Source of the DNA: Spirochaetales bacterium
GTDB lineage: Bacteria; Spirochaetota; Spirochaetia; SPDA01
Assembly (NCBI GenBank): GCA_004525155.1
Contig: SPDA01000070.1
Location: 1-8,016, forward strand
Direction of reading: 5' to 3'
DNA length: 8,016 nucleotides
Shown: positions 6,201 to 8,016 of the stretch, piece by piece
Layout: every line of letters begins with the position of its first letter
How positions within the stretch are numbered: position 1 is the first letter of the stretch
The notes under the pieces: generated by a model
What the model saw: the letters and a program-made list of their open reading frames with translations, nothing else
Databases searched by the model: none
What the model was told of the DNA's origin: nothing
Made by a program: the position numbers and the translations under genes

Positions 6201-7004
6201 ATGATGAAATATACGACACAGTTAAGGAACCTCTGGTTTTTTCTTTCGGGGATGCTGTTTGCGGGATTATCAGGAAGCCTTTCCGCTCAGGACCTTCCAC
6301 GGATGGACAGGACCGTACCTTCACGCCTGTCCACAGCGACCTTCGCCCTCGGGTGATTCTGGGGTCCTGATGCCCGGTTCGGGCAGATAAACGGCGTTTA
6401 CAGAACCAGGGTCGGTTATGCCGGCGGGAGTACAAAAAATCCCACCTACTATTCCATTGGAAGTCACTCGGAAACGGTACAGGTAGATTACGACCCGGGT
6501 ATTATATCCTATCAGGAACTTCTCGATATATTCTGGAATTCGCACGTACCCACTTCGAAACCCTTTTCAAAACAGTACATGTCCATCATTTTCTACCACG
6601 GCGGAGAACAGAAAAAACTGGCTGAAAAGTCCCTTCGCGAGGCGGAGAAAACCTTCGGGGCAAGGGTGTATACGATAATCATACCTTTTACGGATTTCAC
6701 CGAGGCGGAGGAATACCACCAGAAGTACTATCTTAAAAATGACACCCAGCTCCTTCACGAGCTTGCCGGCTACTATCCGGCAGCGGAATCTCTTACTGAC
6801 TCCACGGCAGCGGCAAGAATAAACGGATACCTCGGCAGCAACGGCACACTTGAGGACCTCAAAAAGGAGATAGGTGCACTGGGCCTTTCCGCGCAGGGAG
6901 AGGAACGGCTTCTGAATACGGTAAAGCCCCGGGAAACCGGGAAAGCCGGAAAATTCTTAAGTTCAGTATTGAGCGCCTGCGGGCTGGCACCGAAAAAAAA
7001 GTAA
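6201..7004 (+). CDS. msrA: Exported peptide methionine sulfoxide reductase A with in-frame UGA as selenocysteine (Sec52)
   Basis: Read through one TGA at 6354-6356, this is a single 267-residue MsrA, which reduces the S-epimer of methionine sulfoxide in proteins. The family motif GCFWG appears as G-[UGA]-FWG, so the stop replaces exactly the catalytic cysteine. Downstream are RTRVGYAGGSTKNPTYY (68-84), SHSE with the conserved Glu91, VDYDPGIISYQELLDIFW (95-112), SKQY with Tyr126, and EEYHQKYYL; the C-terminal part carries STAAARINGYLG. An N-terminal signal peptide (hydrophobic core about 11-25, cleavage near SLSA-QD, 26-30) predicts export. The only cysteine is Cys260, near the C-terminus. AAGGA (6193-6197) precedes paired ATG codons (6201, 6204). 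Without recoding only a 51-residue stub, or an internal start at 6579, would be made; that later start would lack the active site. Selenoprotein MsrA is known in some algae and anaerobic bacteria. A sequencing error or nonsense mutation is the alternative. Confidence 0.87.
6357..6405 (+). promoter_or_regulatory. Putative bacterial SECIS element after the msrA UGA
   Basis: A 6-bp stem, TGCCCG (6371-6376) with CGGGCA (6380-6385), closes a GUU loop (6377-6379). If the G-C pair next to the loop opens, the loop is GGUUC. Bacterial SECIS elements are coding-region hairpins shortly after the UGA with a G, often GU, at the start of the apical loop; here that G is 21 bases after the UGA. A second hairpin, TAAAC-GGC-GTTTA (6388-6400), follows. 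TTCTG (6357-6361) can pair with CAGAA (6401-6405) and close both. The structure was paired by hand, without energies. Confidence 0.65.
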
Positions 7005-7049
7005 AGCCCGGTGCAGCCGGCATAAGGGTTTTACTCCAGCAGAAAGCCG

Positions 7050-7062
7050 CCGCCTCTGGCGG
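7050..7062. terminator. Small hairpin between convergent genes, possible bidirectional terminator
   Basis: CCGCC (7050-7054) and GGCGG (7058-7062) form a perfect 5-bp stem with a TCT loop, between the msrA stop (7004) and the stop of the DUF1003 gene (7070). On the plus strand a T-rich run (7069-7078) follows after a 6-base gap. On the minus strand CGGCTTTCT follows. The short stem and the gap make it a weak terminator candidate, but its place between convergent genes fits. Confidence 0.4.
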
Positions 7063-7069
7063 AGATCGT

Positions 7070-7753
7070 TTACTTTTTCCTCAATTCCTCGAGCATTTCA
7101 AGCTGGAATTCCTGGACACGCATCATCTTCGACCACTGATCGAGCAGAAGGTGATCCACCTTCTCGTGCAGCGTCCGTATTTCGATTTCAGCCTTGAGGT
7201 TTATCTTGTAGTCATTCTCCTGGCGGACCCTGTCTTTGGTTTCCTGTCTGTTCTGGCTCATCATGATGATGGGGGCCTGTATGGCGGCGATACAGGATAA
7301 AATCAGGTTCATCAATATAAACGGAAAGGGATCGAAGGGTTTGCCGAAGAGGGCGGCGGAATTAATAATAATCCAGCCCAGCAGGATAATGAAAAATATA
7401 ATGATGAAACGCCAGCTCCCGCCGAACTGCGCCACCTTGTCGGAGATTCTGTCTCCGATTTTCAGCTCTTCCTTGACCGCCTTGTTCGCGTTTTCAGTAA
7501 TAAGCGCATTTTCCCTGATGCTGTCGAAGACTTCCTTTTCAAGATCTTTCACTCCTCCAATTTCTTCCTCGAGGAGATTTGAAATATAGGTTGATCTGAA
7601 TTTCTGATAATCCTCAGGGCAGATGACGCCGGCGTCGCTCCAGTCCGCATGGGCATTTCTAATCATGCCTTCAATTTCATGCCGGATTCCATGGCCCGTG
7701 ATTAATTCTTCTTCCGGGAAATCCCTTTTACAGACGGTACATTTCTTGAGCAT
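7070..7753 (-). CDS. DUF1003 family membrane protein with Cys-rich N-terminus
   Basis: The 227-residue protein carries the DUF1003 core: IGDRISDKVAQFGGSWRF (99-116), a membrane helix (about 115-136), KPFDPFPFILMNLILS (138-153) leading into a second helix (about 143-165), and QAPIIMMSQNRQ (159-170). A charged, probably coiled-coil tail with NLKAEIEIRTLHEKVDHLLL follows. No biochemical function is established for the family as far as I know. The N-terminus has Cys5-x-x-Cys8, His21, His25, His35 and Cys45, which could bind a metal. GGGAG (7767-7763) lies 9 bases before the ATG. The 86-base divergent region contains TATAAT on the minus strand (7830-7825) but no good -35 box. It is convergent with msrA, so no shared transcript is expected. 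Confidence 0.85.
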   Translation of the reverse strand: MLKKCTVCKRDFPEEELITGHGIRHEIEGMIRNAHADWSDAGVICPEDYQKFRSTYISNLLEEEIGGVKDLEKEVFDSIRENALITENANKAVKEELKIGDRISDKVAQFGGSWRFIIIFFIILLGWIIINSAALFGKPFDPFPFILMNLILSCIAAIQAPIIMMSQNRQETKDRVRQENDYKINLKAEIEIRTLHEKVDHLLLDQWSKMMRVQEFQLEMLEELRKK

Positions 7754-7803
7754 ACTCTTGCACTCCCTTTCATGATAATGCCGATACGGTAAAATATCTT
7801 TAC

Positions 7804-7832
7804 TTGTTACAGACTATCAGTTTGATTATACT
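7804..7832 (+). promoter_or_regulatory. Sigma70-type promoter for a possibly leaderless zinc-ribbon gene
   Basis: TTGTTA (7804-7809) and TATACT (7827-7832) are 17 bases apart. The expected transcription start, 6 to 8 bases after the -10 box, falls at or next to the ATG at 7840. This agrees with the absence of any Shine-Dalgarno sequence before that ATG. Confidence 0.5.
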
Positions 7833-7839
7833 ATGGCGC

Positions 7840-8016
7840 ATGCCGTCTTTGTTCAACTACTGCCCGAACTGTAAAACGCCGGAACCGGATTTCCTTAACG
7901 ATAAAGAACTCATCTGCCGTTTCTGCGGATGGAACTACTTTCACAACGTAGCCGCTGCCGCGGCCGTATTCATCGTTGCTGACGGCTTACCTGCCGCCGG
8001 CGATCGTGCCGCCGGC
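7840..8016 (+). CDS. N-terminal zinc ribbon of a probable NUDIX hydrolase, cut by the window edge
   Basis: I translated this partial frame by hand; 59 codons are present and open to the window end. Two CxxC knuckles, Cys8/Cys11 (CPNC) and Cys26/Cys29 (CRFC), 14 residues apart, form a zinc ribbon. They are followed by GWNYFHNVAAAAAVFIVADG, which resembles the entry into the first strand of the NUDIX fold in zinc-ribbon NUDIX proteins (C-G-x-x-Y-F-x-N-x-x-A-A-V). The NUDIX box itself would lie beyond the window, so the family is probable, not proven. The last residues (LPAAGDRAAG) do not look like the usual LLV-R-R segment, so the protein may be divergent or the end of the sequence faulty. The start is the first ATG fitting the ribbon; an in-frame TTG at 7822 is less likely, as it overlaps the -10 region. 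Confidence 0.6.
   Translation, partial: MPSLFNYCPNCKTPEPDFLNDKELICRFCGWNYFHNVAAAAAVFIVADGLPAAGDRAAG

Noticed and set aside
6201..7004. msrA as a pseudogene broken by a nonsense codon
   Set aside because: The only stop sits exactly at the catalytic cysteine, the rest of the frame is intact and family-like, and a SECIS-like hairpin follows. Recoding explains all of this better than decay.
6579..7004. A separate 141-residue gene starting at the internal ATG 6579
   Set aside because: That Met lies within the conserved SKQYMSIIFY stretch of MsrA, has no ribosome binding site, and the product would lack the active site.

Overview
The window comes from a bacterium of about 50% GC, most likely a spirochaete of the Treponema/Spirochaeta group. 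This is an inference. It rests on the TRAP binding protein's signal peptide, which ends in an LFAGGTKE-type junction common in spirochaete solute-binding proteins, on the AsnA-type asparagine synthetase N-terminus, and on apparent use of selenocysteine, which occurs in anaerobic treponemes. No rRNA, tRNA, insertion sequence or CRISPR array is visible.

Left part (1-6105, all minus strand). A compact catabolic/transport cluster is read from right to left: an IclR-family regulator, the TRAP transporter genes dctP, dctQ and dctM, a URO-D-superfamily protein and a dihydrodipicolinate synthase/N-acetylneuraminate lyase (DHDPS/NAL) superfamily aldolase. Four-base ATGA overlaps join dctQ-dctM and the URO-D-like gene to the aldolase gene. 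A good sigma70-type promoter (TTGACA-17-TAAAAT) precedes iclR, and a cluster of GTTCG/CGAAC half-sites lies between the predicted transcription start and the iclR start codon, suggesting autoregulation of a single long transcript. A 10-bp GC-rich hairpin between dctP and dctQ probably sets the ratio of binding protein to membrane subunits. The likely job is uptake of an organic or sugar acid and its cleavage or processing; the substrate cannot be read from sequence. Beyond the aldolase lies the 5' end of asnA, with its own possible promoter.

Right part (6106-8016). Divergent from iclR is the most interesting gene: an exported methionine sulfoxide reductase A whose catalytic cysteine codon is an in-frame TGA (6354-6356). 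The MsrA frame is open and family-like on both sides, and a short stem-loop with a GU-containing apical loop sits 14 nt after the TGA. This is best read as a selenocysteine-containing MsrA that a standard gene caller would truncate to 6579-7004. It is convergent, across a small hairpin, with a DUF1003 membrane protein that has a Cys-rich N-terminus. Divergent from that gene is the 5' end of a zinc-ribbon protein that looks like a NUDIX hydrolase and may be leaderless.
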